DNA of 64,000 bases, from positions 12,173 to 76,172 of the forward strand of contig JAEYFP010000005.1 of NCBI GenBank assembly GCA_023402845.1. The letters are read 5' to 3'. The notes beneath the pieces were generated by a model that had not been told where the DNA came from, searched no databases, and saw only the letters and a program-made list of their open reading frames with translations. This document shows positions 33,669-42,806 of this stretch, one piece after another; position 1 is the stretch's first letter, and each line of letters opens with the position of its first letter. The DNA is from Bacillota bacterium. GTDB lineage: Bacteria; Bacillota; Clostridia; Lachnospirales; Lachnospiraceae. The position numbers and the translations under genes are program-made.

Positions 33669-35136
33669 TTCTATTTCTTTTCTCTTTTTTATGACGGCGG
33701 TATTTCTGATCTACTGGGCTCTGCCGCATCAATACAGGTGGGCGGGACTGCTTGCGGCGAATGTGTTTTTTTATGCAAGCTGGGACATCAGATATTTGGC
33801 GGTAATTGTATTCACGACGCTCGTTTCGTATTTCGGTGCGATATTTATGGAAAAGGCGTCAGATGCCAAAAAGAAAAAGTTATTGTTTGCGGCAGGAACT
33901 ATTGTTACGCTGTTTCTGCTCCTGTTGTTTAAATATGCAAATTTTGCGCTGTACAGTGTGGAAAAGGTACTGCGCATTTTTGCTGTTCCGGTGCAGGAGA
34001 CGACACTCAGGCTTTTGATGCCGGTTGGTATTTCTTTCTATACATTTCAGATGGTCGGTTATCTTGCCGATGTCTATAAAGGGAAAATACCGGCGGAGCG
34101 TCATTTAGGGAAATATGCACTGTTTGTTTCTTTTTTTCCCAATATTTCATCGGGACCGATTGAACGTGCAGGAAATATTCTGCCGCAGATCGAAAAGAAA
34201 AAGAAATTCGACTATGATACGGCTGTTTACGGCGCAAGGCTGATTTTGCTCGGCTTGCTGAAGAAGCTTGTATTTGCGGATTCCATGTCCAAGTATGTGG
34301 ATGTTGTTTTTGACAACGTGACGGAGCACTCAGGTTTCAGTCTGATTCTTGCAACATTATTATTTACATTTCAGATTTATTGTGATTTTTCCGGCTATTC
34401 CGATATGGCGATCGGTGTTGCAAAGCTGCTGGGTTTTGATTTGATGACAAATTTCAAATTTCCGTACTGGTCGTCATCCGTGAAGGAGTTCTGGAGCCGT
34501 TGGCATATTTCCCTGTCCACATGGTTTCGTGATTATGTCTATATCCCGCTTGGAGGCAACCGTGTTTCCAAGAAGAGAAGGAATCTGAATTTAATTCTGA
34601 CGTTTCTGGCAAGCGGTCTCTGGCATGGCGCCAGCTGGACGTTTGTGCTGTGGGGCGGTATTCATGGCATCTATCAAGTGATTGAAAATACGGTGAAGGA
34701 TTTTTCGGGAAAAAGAAAAGCTGCTGCGTCCAGAACAGGAAAGCTGGAAAAACAGCCGTATCGCGCTGCTTTGCGTCTGAGGCATGCGGGAAGCATCCTG
34801 CTGACCTTCGCCGCAGTCAGTTTTGCGTGGATGTTCTTCCGCGCCAACTCAATATCGGATGCGGTTTATATTTTGAGGAACCTGTTTCCCCTCGGCTCGT
34901 TTACTGAGGCGATGGGGCAGATGACAATGAGTAAGCTGTCGATCGCCAAAACAGGTGCATCCATTGTATTTCTGATGGCGTATGACTATTTCAGCATGAG
35001 ACATGATCTGTTAAGGGAGCTTAGCCGGCTGAAGCTGCCGCTTCGCTGGGCACTCTATATAGCGACGGCTGTTCTCGTGATCGTGCTTAAGATCCACAAT
35101 GGAGTGACACAGGAATTCATCTACTTTAAATTTTAG
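33658..35136 (+). CDS. MBOAT family membrane O-acyltransferase (AlgI/DltB-like)
   Basis: 492 residues with about ten to twelve helices. The MBOAT core is clear: PNISSGPIER, CDFSGYSDMAIG, FWSRWHISLSTWFRDYVYIP, and GLWHGASW with the catalytic His323. Such enzymes move acyl groups, usually acetyl, across the membrane to extracellular polysaccharide or teichoic acid, together with an SGNH-like partner, here encoded next. The start lies inside the Rrf2 gene's 3' end. The substrate may be the glycan made by the locus at the start of the window, but nothing in sequence proves this. Confidence 0.93.
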   Translation: MLFSSISFLFFMTAVFLIYWALPHQYRWAGLLAANVFFYASWDIRYLAVIVFTTLVSYFGAIFMEKASDAKKKKLLFAAGTIVTLFLLLLFKYANFALYSVEKVLRIFAVPVQETTLRLLMPVGISFYTFQMVGYLADVYKGKIPAERHLGKYALFVSFFPNISSGPIERAGNILPQIEKKKKFDYDTAVYGARLILLGLLKKLVFADSMSKYVDVVFDNVTEHSGFSLILATLLFTFQIYCDFSGYSDMAIGVAKLLGFDLMTNFKFPYWSSSVKEFWSRWHISLSTWFRDYVYIPLGGNRVSKKRRNLNLILTFLASGLWHGASWTFVLWGGIHGIYQVIENTVKDFSGKRKAAASRTGKLEKQPYRAALRLRHAGSILLTFAAVSFAWMFFRANSISDAVYILRNLFPLGSFTEAMGQMTMSKLSIAKTGASIVFLMAYDYFSMRHDLLRELSRLKLPLRWALYIATAVLVIVLKIHNGVTQEFIYFKF

Positions 35137-35149
35137 AAAAGGGAAAGCT

Positions 35150-36190
35150 ATGAAAAAGTTTTTAATTAAATTACTGGTGTTTTCTTTGTTTTTGCTTGCG
35201 ATCTTTGCTCCGGTCAACATCATCATTGACCCCTATAATATTTTTCATTATAATTCGCCCGTCAACAACGGAGTGGAACCCAATAAAAACTTTATCAAGA
35301 CAAAATATGTCATTCGTAATCAAGACAAGTTTGATTCGCTCGTATTTGGATCTTCCCGTGCGGGATTTATTGATGTTGAGAAGATACCGGGCGGCACATA
35401 CTACAACATGGCAAGCTCGGAGGCAGTTCCCGCAGAGCATGTCAAGACGCTGAAGGTGCTGATTAAAAATGGTTTTGTGCCGAAGCAGATACTGCTACTT
35501 GTAGATGATATTTCCTGCTTTGTGGATCCGGCTATGCATGAAAATGTACTTTACCGGACACCTTATCCAAGCGGGGGATTGATTTCCCATCTGGAATTTT
35601 ATACGAAATACTGTGATTTGCTGACGACCTGGCAGGCGCTTTCCACAATCAGAGAGCATGAAGACAATGATCCTGATTTTGCTGCAAGGTTTCGCAGGAC
35701 GGGAACAGAGCGTTTAAACATCGTCTCTGAGTTTGACGGCACGAACGGCGACGGCAGTGAAGCGTCGGGATACTGGGCAGGCTATTATTCACTGCGCTTG
35801 GAGGAATCAATCGCGGATATACAGGAATTTGCGGACCTCTGTGATGAAAATGGAATTCAACTGACTGTTGTGACAAATCCGCTTTATTACAAGACCTATG
35901 CGAGGGATTTGGAGAACGGCTATCTGGATTTTCTTACAGGGCTTGCCGATGTGACGGATTATTATAATTTCAGCAGCTTTTCCAACATCACGGCGGGCAG
36001 CAGCAATTATTATGAGACGAGCCATTTTATCCCTGCAATCGGGAATATTATGATTGATGCCGCATATAATGAAACTGTAGATCCTGCGCTTAAGGCGCAG
36101 GGCTTCGGAGTGAAGGTTACAAAAGACAATCAAGTGGAATTCATGGAATTTTTGAAAAATCAGGCAATTGAAAACGGAGTTGGTCTATGA
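35150..36190 (+). CDS. Membrane-anchored SGNH-like partner of MBOAT
   Basis: 346 residues. One N-terminal helix (about 4-28), then an extracytoplasmic domain. GSSRAG near residue 68 looks like the SGNH nucleophile block and ETSHFIPAIG near 290 like the Ser/Asp-x-x-His block. Proteins of this build follow MBOAT genes and complete transfer of the acyl group. It sits 13 bp after the MBOAT gene and overlaps the next by 4 bp. The family match is to DUF-type rather than well-studied members. Confidence 0.74.
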   Translation: MKKFLIKLLVFSLFLLAIFAPVNIIIDPYNIFHYNSPVNNGVEPNKNFIKTKYVIRNQDKFDSLVFGSSRAGFIDVEKIPGGTYYNMASSEAVPAEHVKTLKVLIKNGFVPKQILLLVDDISCFVDPAMHENVLYRTPYPSGGLISHLEFYTKYCDLLTTWQALSTIREHEDNDPDFAARFRRTGTERLNIVSEFDGTNGDGSEASGYWAGYYSLRLEESIADIQEFADLCDENGIQLTVVTNPLYYKTYARDLENGYLDFLTGLADVTDYYNFSSFSNITAGSSNYYETSHFIPAIGNIMIDAAYNETVDPALKAQGFGVKVTKDNQVEFMEFLKNQAIENGVGL

Positions 36191-36960
36191 AAAAGTCATT
36201 TGGTCTTTTGCTTTGCATCGTGCCGTATTTTGTAATGCTCCTGATCCGAACGGGATGCGCTGTTCTGCTGAATCAGGTGTTGGCGGCCGGGCTTGCCGCA
36301 GACTATGACACTTATGTGATTTATGTGCTTTGTGCGATTGAGGCGGTTTATATTGCGGTGTTCGGCATTTGGTATTATGCTGTATTTGTAAGGTCCGGTC
36401 AGGATGGAGAACAGGACACATTCTGGAATGGCAGAACGCTGTTTCTGCTGATCCTGCTCGGCTTGGCCGTTCAACTTGCTGTCTCCTATGTGCTCTATTT
36501 CATTCTTTCCCTGCTCCCGGCGGTTGCCGAGGCGTATTCCTCGCTGTTGTCACCACTGCTTTCTTTATCTCCTGCCGCTATCATTTATGTCGGTCTGCTG
36601 TCGCCGATTGGAGAAGAGTTTATTTTTCGCGGTCTGATTTTGGGTTATGCGAAGGAGCACGCACCGTTTTATGCGGCCAATGTGCTGCAGGCAGTCTTGT
36701 TCGGTTTCTTCCACGGAAACCTTGTACAGGGAATCTATGCATTTTTACTCGGACTGCTGATCGGTTATCTGATCCAGCTGTCAGGCTCTGTGTTCAGCGG
36801 TATTGTTTTTCATAGTGCGCTTAATTTTGCGGGACTTTATTTGGAACGCCTGATTCCGGAAGCGTTGTCCCCGGTCATAAAGCTGGTTCTGATGGTTCTT
36901 GCAGCTGCGCTCTGCGTCTGGATCGTGAAGGCATTAAAAAGGCAGCGGACCTGTATATAA
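36187..36960 (+). CDS. CPBP family intramembrane protease
   Basis: 257 residues with seven or eight helices. The metalloprotease motifs are complete: GEEFIFRG (E143, E144, R148), FFHGN (H176) and HSALNF (H209, N213). Family members cleave membrane or prenylated substrates or act in bacteriocin self-immunity. It starts in an ATGA overlap with the SGNH-like gene, so it belongs to the same unit. It ends 4 bp from the convergent AraC-type gene. Confidence 0.9.
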   Translation: MKKSFGLLLCIVPYFVMLLIRTGCAVLLNQVLAAGLAADYDTYVIYVLCAIEAVYIAVFGIWYYAVFVRSGQDGEQDTFWNGRTLFLLILLGLAVQLAVSYVLYFILSLLPAVAEAYSSLLSPLLSLSPAAIIYVGLLSPIGEEFIFRGLILGYAKEHAPFYAANVLQAVLFGFFHGNLVQGIYAFLLGLLIGYLIQLSGSVFSGIVFHSALNFAGLYLERLIPEALSPVIKLVLMVLAAALCVWIVKALKRQRTCI

Positions 36961-36964
36961 GTAT

Positions 36965-37789
36965 TCATTTTAATTTGCAAAGCTCCTCCTCCCGGTATTG
37001 CCGGGGGGATTTTTTTGTCATACGCTTAAACATTGTGATGAAATAGTTATAGTCTGAAAAGCCGCAGGCAAAGGACACTTCTCCGATTCTTTTTTCCGGC
37101 GCCTCAACTAAAAGCATTTTCGCCTGCTCGATACGAAGTTTCCTGATATATTCCGCAATACCCATTCCATAATTCTGCTTTGCGATGTCATAGAGATGTG
37201 TTCTTCCGATCTGAAATTGCTCGCAGAGCCGGCGGGAATCGATATTTTCTGTTAAATGGGTCTGAATGTAGCTGTCGATGAGCATCGGCAGGTTTTGTCT
37301 CTTTAAAACAACCATGCGCTCCATGCATAGATAGGAGGCCACCGCGTGCAGAATATGCGAGGATGATAAAATGTATTCTTTCGGGATAATCGGGCTTTTT
37401 AGACAGGCTGTTTTTAACAGGGCCAGATCGATCTTGTAGGCACTGCAGAGCCGTTTGATTTCATTCCAGCCTGTTTCATAGTCAGGATAGGAAAATACCT
37501 GTCCGAAAAATAAGTACCCGATCAGAATATTTCCGAGATAAATCGGAGAAATCGCTTCGGTCAGGCCGGCATGACATCGGTAACAATAAGTGGAATGCCG
37601 GCGGGAAGCGATGATACAGGCATTCTTATCGCATCGGCGGCACTGTTTGTCAGCGTTGGCATCGCTTCTGAGCGTGCGGCAGAAGGAGGCGATTTCCTCG
37701 GGGTAGGCGACCAGCTCTTCAAAATGATCGTTAAAGACCGTAATACGAATTTTTGTCAGATTATAAAAGTCCTGCAGCAGTTCTTTCAA
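36965..37789 (-). CDS. AraC-family regulator with PocR sensory domain
   Basis: At least 274 residues. The N-terminal about 165 match PocR domains, including a conserved Cys set (CRRCDKNAC, then CYRCHAG); the C-terminal 100 form two HTH motifs (SRRLCEQFQIGRTHLYDIA; RIGEVSFACGFSDYNYFITMFKR). It is divergent from the aldolase operon and probably activates it on sensing a sugar or intermediate. The given TTG start has no ribosome site. AAAGGAGAGG lies 34 bases upstream, with the frame open and only ATT (37822) or ATC (37816) suitably spaced, so the true N-terminus is probably longer (see findings). Confidence 0.9.
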   Translation of the reverse strand: MKELLQDFYNLTKIRITVFNDHFEELVAYPEEIASFCRTLRSDANADKQCRRCDKNACIIASRRHSTYCYRCHAGLTEAISPIYLGNILIGYLFFGQVFSYPDYETGWNEIKRLCSAYKIDLALLKTACLKSPIIPKEYILSSSHILHAVASYLCMERMVVLKRQNLPMLIDSYIQTHLTENIDSRRLCEQFQIGRTHLYDIAKQNYGMGIAEYIRKLRIEQAKMLLVEAPEKRIGEVSFACGFSDYNYFITMFKRMTKKSPRQYREEELCKLK

Positions 37790-37816
37790 TTTAATCAGGT
37801 CAAACGTAGATACGAT

Positions 37817-37974
37817 AGGAATCCTCTCCTTTGATTTTACTATTCTTACTATATCATTTCTGCGAACAAATTCAAAGTAAAAAGAACAAATGTCTATATC
37901 CTTGAGCCTCCATATTGTTTAAAATATAACTATGAAACAATTCACACTCTGAGACGAAAGACAGGAGGATCGAT
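37817..37974. promoter_or_regulatory. Divergent control region between AraC-type gene and sugar operon
   Basis: An A/T-rich gap holds the ribosome site of the regulator on the minus strand and AGGAGG for the aldolase on the plus strand. No near-consensus sigma-A promoter faces the aldolase, which suits dependence on an activator. I could not define an operator. Confidence 0.45.
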
Positions 37975-38850
37975 ATGTTAATTACATTAAAGGAAATGAT
38001 GAGAATAGCCGAGGAAAGGGGGATCGCGGTGGGCGCGTTCAATACGCCCAATCTGGAAAGCCTGCGGGCAATTTTGGAGGCCGCAGAGGAGCTTGCACTT
38101 CCGGTTATTCTTCAGTTTGCCCAGTGTCATGAGGAGCTCGTACCGCTCTCTTTGATCGGGCCGGTAATGATCGGGATGGCAAAGGCGTCGGATGTGCCGG
38201 TCTGTGTGCATCTGGATCATGGTGAGACGCTGGATTATTTGCGTAAGGCACTTGAAATTGGGTTTACTTCGATCATGTATGATGGTTCTGTGCTTTCGTA
38301 TGAGGAAAATGCAGCCAACACAAAGCTTGCGGTCGAAATGGCAAGGAAAACCGGCGCGAGCGTGGAGGCAGAGCTGGGTTCAATGGGAAAGCGGGAATCC
38401 GGAGCGGGTGACACTGATGGAGAAGGCGATGACAATAAAATTTATACGGATCCAAAGCAGGCAGGGCAGTTTGTAAAGGAGACAGGGATTGATGCGCTTG
38501 CGTGCTCGTTTGGCACGACACACGGGATTTACCTGACCGAACCGAAGCTGGATTTTGGGATTGTTTCGGCGGTACGTGATGAGACAGGCGGTATCCCGGT
38601 TGTCATGCACGGGGGTTCAGGCGTGAGCGGAGAGGATTTTCATACCGCGATCAAGGCTGGTGTCCGAAAGATTAACTATTTTACTTATATGGATAAGGCG
38701 GGCGGCACGGCAATCGGCAATTTGGTAAAGACAATTGAGAACGGTAAACCGATATTTTTTACGGAGGTCGTCAAGAAGGCTTCCGAGGCAATGAAAGAGA
38801 ATGTAAAGGATGCGATGAAAACGTTTGCGCATATGGATAAAGAATATTGA
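37975..38850 (+). CDS. Class II aldolase, fructose/tagatose-bisphosphate type
   Basis: 291 residues. Zinc-dependent aldolase cleaving a ketose phosphate to dihydroxyacetone phosphate and an aldehyde. Visible family blocks are AFNTPNLESLRAILEAA, VCVHLDHGE (zinc His), VEAELGSMG, FGTTHGIY, VMHGGSGVS (zinc His) and RKINYFTYM. Some positions differ from glycolytic FBA, and its neighbours are an isomerase, a kinase and an epimerase, so it likely acts in a dedicated sugar pathway rather than glycolysis. AGGAGG precedes ATG 37975. Confidence 0.9.
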   Translation: MLITLKEMMRIAEERGIAVGAFNTPNLESLRAILEAAEELALPVILQFAQCHEELVPLSLIGPVMIGMAKASDVPVCVHLDHGETLDYLRKALEIGFTSIMYDGSVLSYEENAANTKLAVEMARKTGASVEAELGSMGKRESGAGDTDGEGDDNKIYTDPKQAGQFVKETGIDALACSFGTTHGIYLTEPKLDFGIVSAVRDETGGIPVVMHGGSGVSGEDFHTAIKAGVRKINYFTYMDKAGGTAIGNLVKTIENGKPIFFTEVVKKASEAMKENVKDAMKTFAHMDKEY

Positions 38851-38891
38851 GGAGCGGGAAGAACTGAATGCCGGGACAGGAGAAAACAGAC

Positions 38892-40292
38892 ATGAAAAAG
38901 ATGACATTTGCGCTTTGCTTCTGCAACAGGGGCTTTATGCCGGGTGAGTTGATTTATGAAGCAAGGAAGGATATGATCCGTGCGGTGACGCAGGCAGGTT
39001 ATGATTATATTGCGATGGACACGGCTTTGACAAGATATGGCGGTATTGAGACGCGTGAAGAAGGCCTTTTGTATGCAAAATGGCTGAAAGAGCAGGAAGG
39101 AGCCTATGATGGTGTTATCTTCTCGATGCCGATTTTTGCCGATGAAAATGGAGCAATTACAGCGCTGAGGGATGCCGGAGTGCCGATATTGATGCAGGCA
39201 TATCCTGACGAGCTTGACAAGATGGATTTTAAGCACAGAAGAGATGCGTATTGCGGCAAATTTTCCGTGACCGATGTATTTACCCAATATCAGGTGCCGT
39301 TTACCGTATTGAAGCCGCATGTCGTACATCCGCTTTCGGAACGGTTTGATGAGAATCTGAAGGATTTTGCCGCCGTCTGCCGCGTTGTAAACGGTATGAA
39401 GCGTTTTAATGTGGGCTGCATTGGGGCGAGGACAACTGCGTTTAAAACGGTGCGCTTTGACGAGCTTGCCCTGCAAAAACATGAGATCACCGTGGAATCC
39501 TTTGATCTTTCCGAACTGATTTTTAAAGTAAATACAATGAATGCGGCAGATGCACGCATTATAAAAAAAGAAGCGGTTTTGAAAGCATATACGGACTGCT
39601 CAAATGTACCGGCTGAAAATATGACGACGCTTGCCAAAGTATCGGTTGTGCTTGACGAATATATTGATGAATACCGCTTGGATGCGCTGACACTCCGCTG
39701 CTGGAACGAAATGGAAACAATTCTGAGAATTTGCCCGTGCGTGTTGTTAAGTGAGCTGAACGACAGAGGAATTGTTGCTTCCTGTGAAATTGACCTGTGC
39801 TCCGCAATTACGATGCGGGCGATGAATCTGGCGAGCGGGGAAGCGACTGCCGTACTCGATTGGAATAATAATTACGGGGCAGACGAGGATAAGGTAGTTT
39901 TATTCCACTGCGGGCCGGTGGCACAGAGCCTGATGACTCAAAAGGGGACGGTGACGGAGCACAAAATGTTTGCGAAGAACGATCCGGGTTCCGGCTGGGG
40001 AAGCAACGAAGGAAGAATCAAGGCGTTTCCCATGACGTTTTCCAACTGCCAGACAAGGGACGGCAGGCTCATTATTTACGCGAGTGAAGGAGAATTTACA
40101 GCGGATGTAATCGGAGAGGACTATTTCGGATGCGCCGGTGTGGCAAAGATCCCGGATCTGCAAAATAAGCTGATCAGACTTGCAAAAGGCGGCTTTAAGC
40201 ACCATACATCGGTGGGCTTTGGACATTATAAAGAGGTGCTGGAGGAAGCATTTACAAATTATCTGCATTATGACTGGGTGGATATTGATTAA
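38892..40292 (+). CDS. L-fucose/L-arabinose isomerase-like protein
   Basis: 466 residues. It resembles the FucI-like proteins of COG2407: an N-terminal Rossmann-like part (ALCFCNRGFMPGELIYEAR, VIFSMPIFADENGA) and a C-terminal part with CEIDLCSAITMRAM, DWNNNYG, FHCGPVA and a metal-site-like HHTSVGFGHY. It would isomerise an aldose to a ketose. ATG 38892 follows CAGGAG at 9 bases; an ATG at 38868 would add eight residues. The substrate cannot be set by homology alone. Confidence 0.82.
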   Translation: MKKMTFALCFCNRGFMPGELIYEARKDMIRAVTQAGYDYIAMDTALTRYGGIETREEGLLYAKWLKEQEGAYDGVIFSMPIFADENGAITALRDAGVPILMQAYPDELDKMDFKHRRDAYCGKFSVTDVFTQYQVPFTVLKPHVVHPLSERFDENLKDFAAVCRVVNGMKRFNVGCIGARTTAFKTVRFDELALQKHEITVESFDLSELIFKVNTMNAADARIIKKEAVLKAYTDCSNVPAENMTTLAKVSVVLDEYIDEYRLDALTLRCWNEMETILRICPCVLLSELNDRGIVASCEIDLCSAITMRAMNLASGEATAVLDWNNNYGADEDKVVLFHCGPVAQSLMTQKGTVTEHKMFAKNDPGSGWGSNEGRIKAFPMTFSNCQTRDGRLIIYASEGEFTADVIGEDYFGCAGVAKIPDLQNKLIRLAKGGFKHHTSVGFGHYKEVLEEAFTNYLHYDWVDID

Positions 40293-40304
40293 GGAGGCTC
40301 TGCC

Positions 40305-41798
40305 ATGAAAATTGCGGGACTTGATATCGGCACGACCGGCTGCAAGCTGACAGTATTTGATGAAACGGGAATCTATTTGGACAAGGCTTATTGCGACTAT
40401 CCGGTGACAAGGCAAATGGAGGCTCATGAGGTGGATGCAGCAGCCATCATGAGGGGCGTTTATTCTGTTCTGACGGAAATCGGGAAAAAGTATGGTGACA
40501 TCGGCGGAATCGGAGTTACGAGCTTTGGAGAGACGTTTGTCATGACGGATGCATACGGAAATCCGCTTCACCGGTCGATGCTTTATACCGATCCGAGAGG
40601 GCGTGAGGAGTTAAAAGAGCTTGTTGCTGCGATGGGAGAGAACGGAGAAAGGGAAATTGCTTCCATCACCGGCTTAAGGCCGCATGAAATGTACAGCATC
40701 GCAAAAATCATGTGGCTGAAAAAGCACGAGCCTCAGACCTATCGCGAGGCAGAACACCTGTTTTTAATAGCGGACTATGTGGTATTCTGTCTGACAGGCG
40801 AAGCCCAAATAGACTATTCTCTTGCTTCGAGGACGATGGCATTTGATATTCATGCGCTGAAGTGGAGCGAGCAGATTCTGGGCAAGGCGCAAATAGACAT
40901 TCGGCTGTTATCAACGCCGGTTCCAGCGGGAACGGCAGCAGGAGAGCTAAAACAGGAGCTGTCGGTAAAAACGGGCCTCTCAGCCAAAACGCAGATCGTT
41001 GTGATCAGCCATGATCAGGTGGCTGCGGCGGCAGGCGCAGGCGTCTTTAATTCCGGCACGGCTGTGGACGGTGCGGGAACCGTGGAGTGTATTACGCCGG
41101 TCTATGATGAAATTCCGGATAGGGATGTGATGTTTGAAGGAAATTATGCGGTCGTACCCTATATCATTCCGGGCAAATATGTTTGCTATGCATTTTCCTA
41201 TACGGGCGGTGCGCTGATCCAATGGTGTATCGAAACGATGGCGAAAAAAGAAAAAGAATTGGCGGCAGAAGAAGGAATTTCCGTACATGAATATTTGGAA
41301 AGACAGTCCGAGAGTCCGACAGGACTGCTGGTGCTTCCGCATTTTGCCGGGGCCGCGACACCTTATATGGACACGGGTTCTAAGGGTGCTATCTTAGGGT
41401 TGACGGCAGGGCATGGTGTCGGCACAATTTATCGCGCGTGCATGGAAGGCGTTGTCTATGAGATGATGCTGAATATGGAATATTTAAAAGCCTCCGGAAT
41501 CCGTTTTCAAAGGCTTCATGCGACCGGAGGCGGTGCAAGATCCAGGGAATGGATGCAGATGAAAGCGGATATGCTTGGTATTCCGATTACCGCTTTGGCG
41601 ACGCCGGACGCCGGAACGGTCGGAAGTGCCATGCTGACCGGAATCGCGATCGGCTGCTTTCACAATATGGAGGAGGCCGCCGCCCGCATGATAGAAAAGC
41701 GCGACAGTTATTATCCGAGAGCAGAGATGCATGAAAAATATAAGGAAATCTATCAAAGGTACCGAAATATGTATAAAGCGGTGAGACCGCTTATCTGA
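40305..41798 (+). CDS. FGGY-family carbohydrate kinase
   Basis: 497 residues. Two actin-like domains: GLDIGTTGCKLTVFD (phosphate 1), TSFGETFVMTD, YTDPRGREE, GAGTVECI (phosphate 2), and HATGGGARSREWMQMKADMLG near the C-terminus. It would phosphorylate the ketose made by the isomerase, giving the aldolase substrate. AAGGAGG precedes ATG 40305, 12 bp after the isomerase stop. FGGY members use xylulose, rhamnulose, fuculose, glycerol and others; I cannot choose. Confidence 0.92.
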   Translation: MKIAGLDIGTTGCKLTVFDETGIYLDKAYCDYPVTRQMEAHEVDAAAIMRGVYSVLTEIGKKYGDIGGIGVTSFGETFVMTDAYGNPLHRSMLYTDPRGREELKELVAAMGENGEREIASITGLRPHEMYSIAKIMWLKKHEPQTYREAEHLFLIADYVVFCLTGEAQIDYSLASRTMAFDIHALKWSEQILGKAQIDIRLLSTPVPAGTAAGELKQELSVKTGLSAKTQIVVISHDQVAAAAGAGVFNSGTAVDGAGTVECITPVYDEIPDRDVMFEGNYAVVPYIIPGKYVCYAFSYTGGALIQWCIETMAKKEKELAAEEGISVHEYLERQSESPTGLLVLPHFAGAATPYMDTGSKGAILGLTAGHGVGTIYRACMEGVVYEMMLNMEYLKASGIRFQRLHATGGGARSREWMQMKADMLGIPITALATPDAGTVGSAMLTGIAIGCFHNMEEAAARMIEKRDSYYPRAEMHEKYKEIYQRYRNMYKAVRPLI

Positions 41799-41819
41799 AA
41801 AGAGAAAGGGGCGAAGCTT

Positions 41820-42803
41820 ATGAATCCTTACATAGGACATGATGCACAGTATTATGGTGTGGAGGAACACCGTCTGATCGGCGGAAAAGGGGACGGCATG
41901 CGGCTGATGGAGGTCAATAACGGAAAAGGGCTGGAGCTTGTAGTATCCTTGGACCGTGCCGCGGATATTTCAAGGCTGAAATTCAAGGGAATTAACATGA
42001 GTTATTTTTCCCCGTGCGGCTATGTTGCACCGGCATATTATGAAGGAACAGAAAATAATTGGCTGAAATCTTTTACAGCAGGCTTTTTGACGACATGCGG
42101 CCTTGAGGCCGTCGGCACTCCGTGTACCGATATGGGAGAACGGCTGCCGCTTCACGGTACAATTGGAAATTTACCGGCGGAGCAGGCTTATTGGACAAAG
42201 GAGGGGGATTCACTCATCATCCGTGCGCTTGTCAGAGATGAAGGAATTTTTGCACGTAAATGGAGGCTGCACCGTGAAATTCGTGTCAGTCTGACTCAAA
42301 ATGAGTTTGTGATTACGGATACACTTGAAAATGCCGGAAGCAAAACCGAGCCGATGGAAATTTTATATCATATGAATATGGGCTATCCTCTTTTGGATGA
42401 GGACAGTATTGTTACGATTCCGGCAGAGAGGGTAATCCCCAGAAACGAACATGCGGCGGCGGATCTTGAGAACTGGATGAAAATGGAGAAGCCGCAGGCG
42501 GATTATGAAGAACGCTGCTATTATCATGATTTTACAAAGCCGGGAAGGACAGAGCCGGCAATGGCTTCCATTGTTCAGCCGAAACTTGGCTGCGGACTGA
42601 AAATAGAGTATGACGCAAAGGAACTGGATTGTTTTACGCAGTGGAAAATGATGGGCGTCCGTGATTATGCCCTTGGTCTGGAATGCGGAAACTGTTATCC
42701 CGACGGCCGGGATGTGATGCGCAGAAAGGGTCTGCTGAAATTCCTGGGGCCCGGTGAGAAGCAGGTATATCAGGTGAAGATTTCCATGCTGGAAATAAAT
42801 TGA
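41820..42803 (+). CDS. DUF4432 aldose-1-epimerase-like protein
   Basis: 327 residues with the beta-sandwich pattern of the galactose mutarotase superfamily. Visible blocks are LELVVSLDRAADISRL, PLHGTIGNLPAE (His typical of the active site), EILYHMNMGYPLLDE and NCYPDGRDV. Members of DUF4432 accompany sugar isomerases and probably equilibrate anomers. It is the last gene of the aldolase operon and ends 3 bp before the convergent ATP-grasp gene, with no clear terminator between. Confidence 0.83.
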   Translation: MNPYIGHDAQYYGVEEHRLIGGKGDGMRLMEVNNGKGLELVVSLDRAADISRLKFKGINMSYFSPCGYVAPAYYEGTENNWLKSFTAGFLTTCGLEAVGTPCTDMGERLPLHGTIGNLPAEQAYWTKEGDSLIIRALVRDEGIFARKWRLHREIRVSLTQNEFVITDTLENAGSKTEPMEILYHMNMGYPLLDEDSIVTIPAERVIPRNEHAAADLENWMKMEKPQADYEERCYYHDFTKPGRTEPAMASIVQPKLGCGLKIEYDAKELDCFTQWKMMGVRDYALGLECGNCYPDGRDVMRRKGLLKFLGPGEKQVYQVKISMLEIN

Positions 42804-42806
42804 CAC

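Noticed and set aside
38685..39482. 265-codon open frame on the minus strand
   Set aside because: Spans the aldolase and isomerase genes in antisense; no family features.
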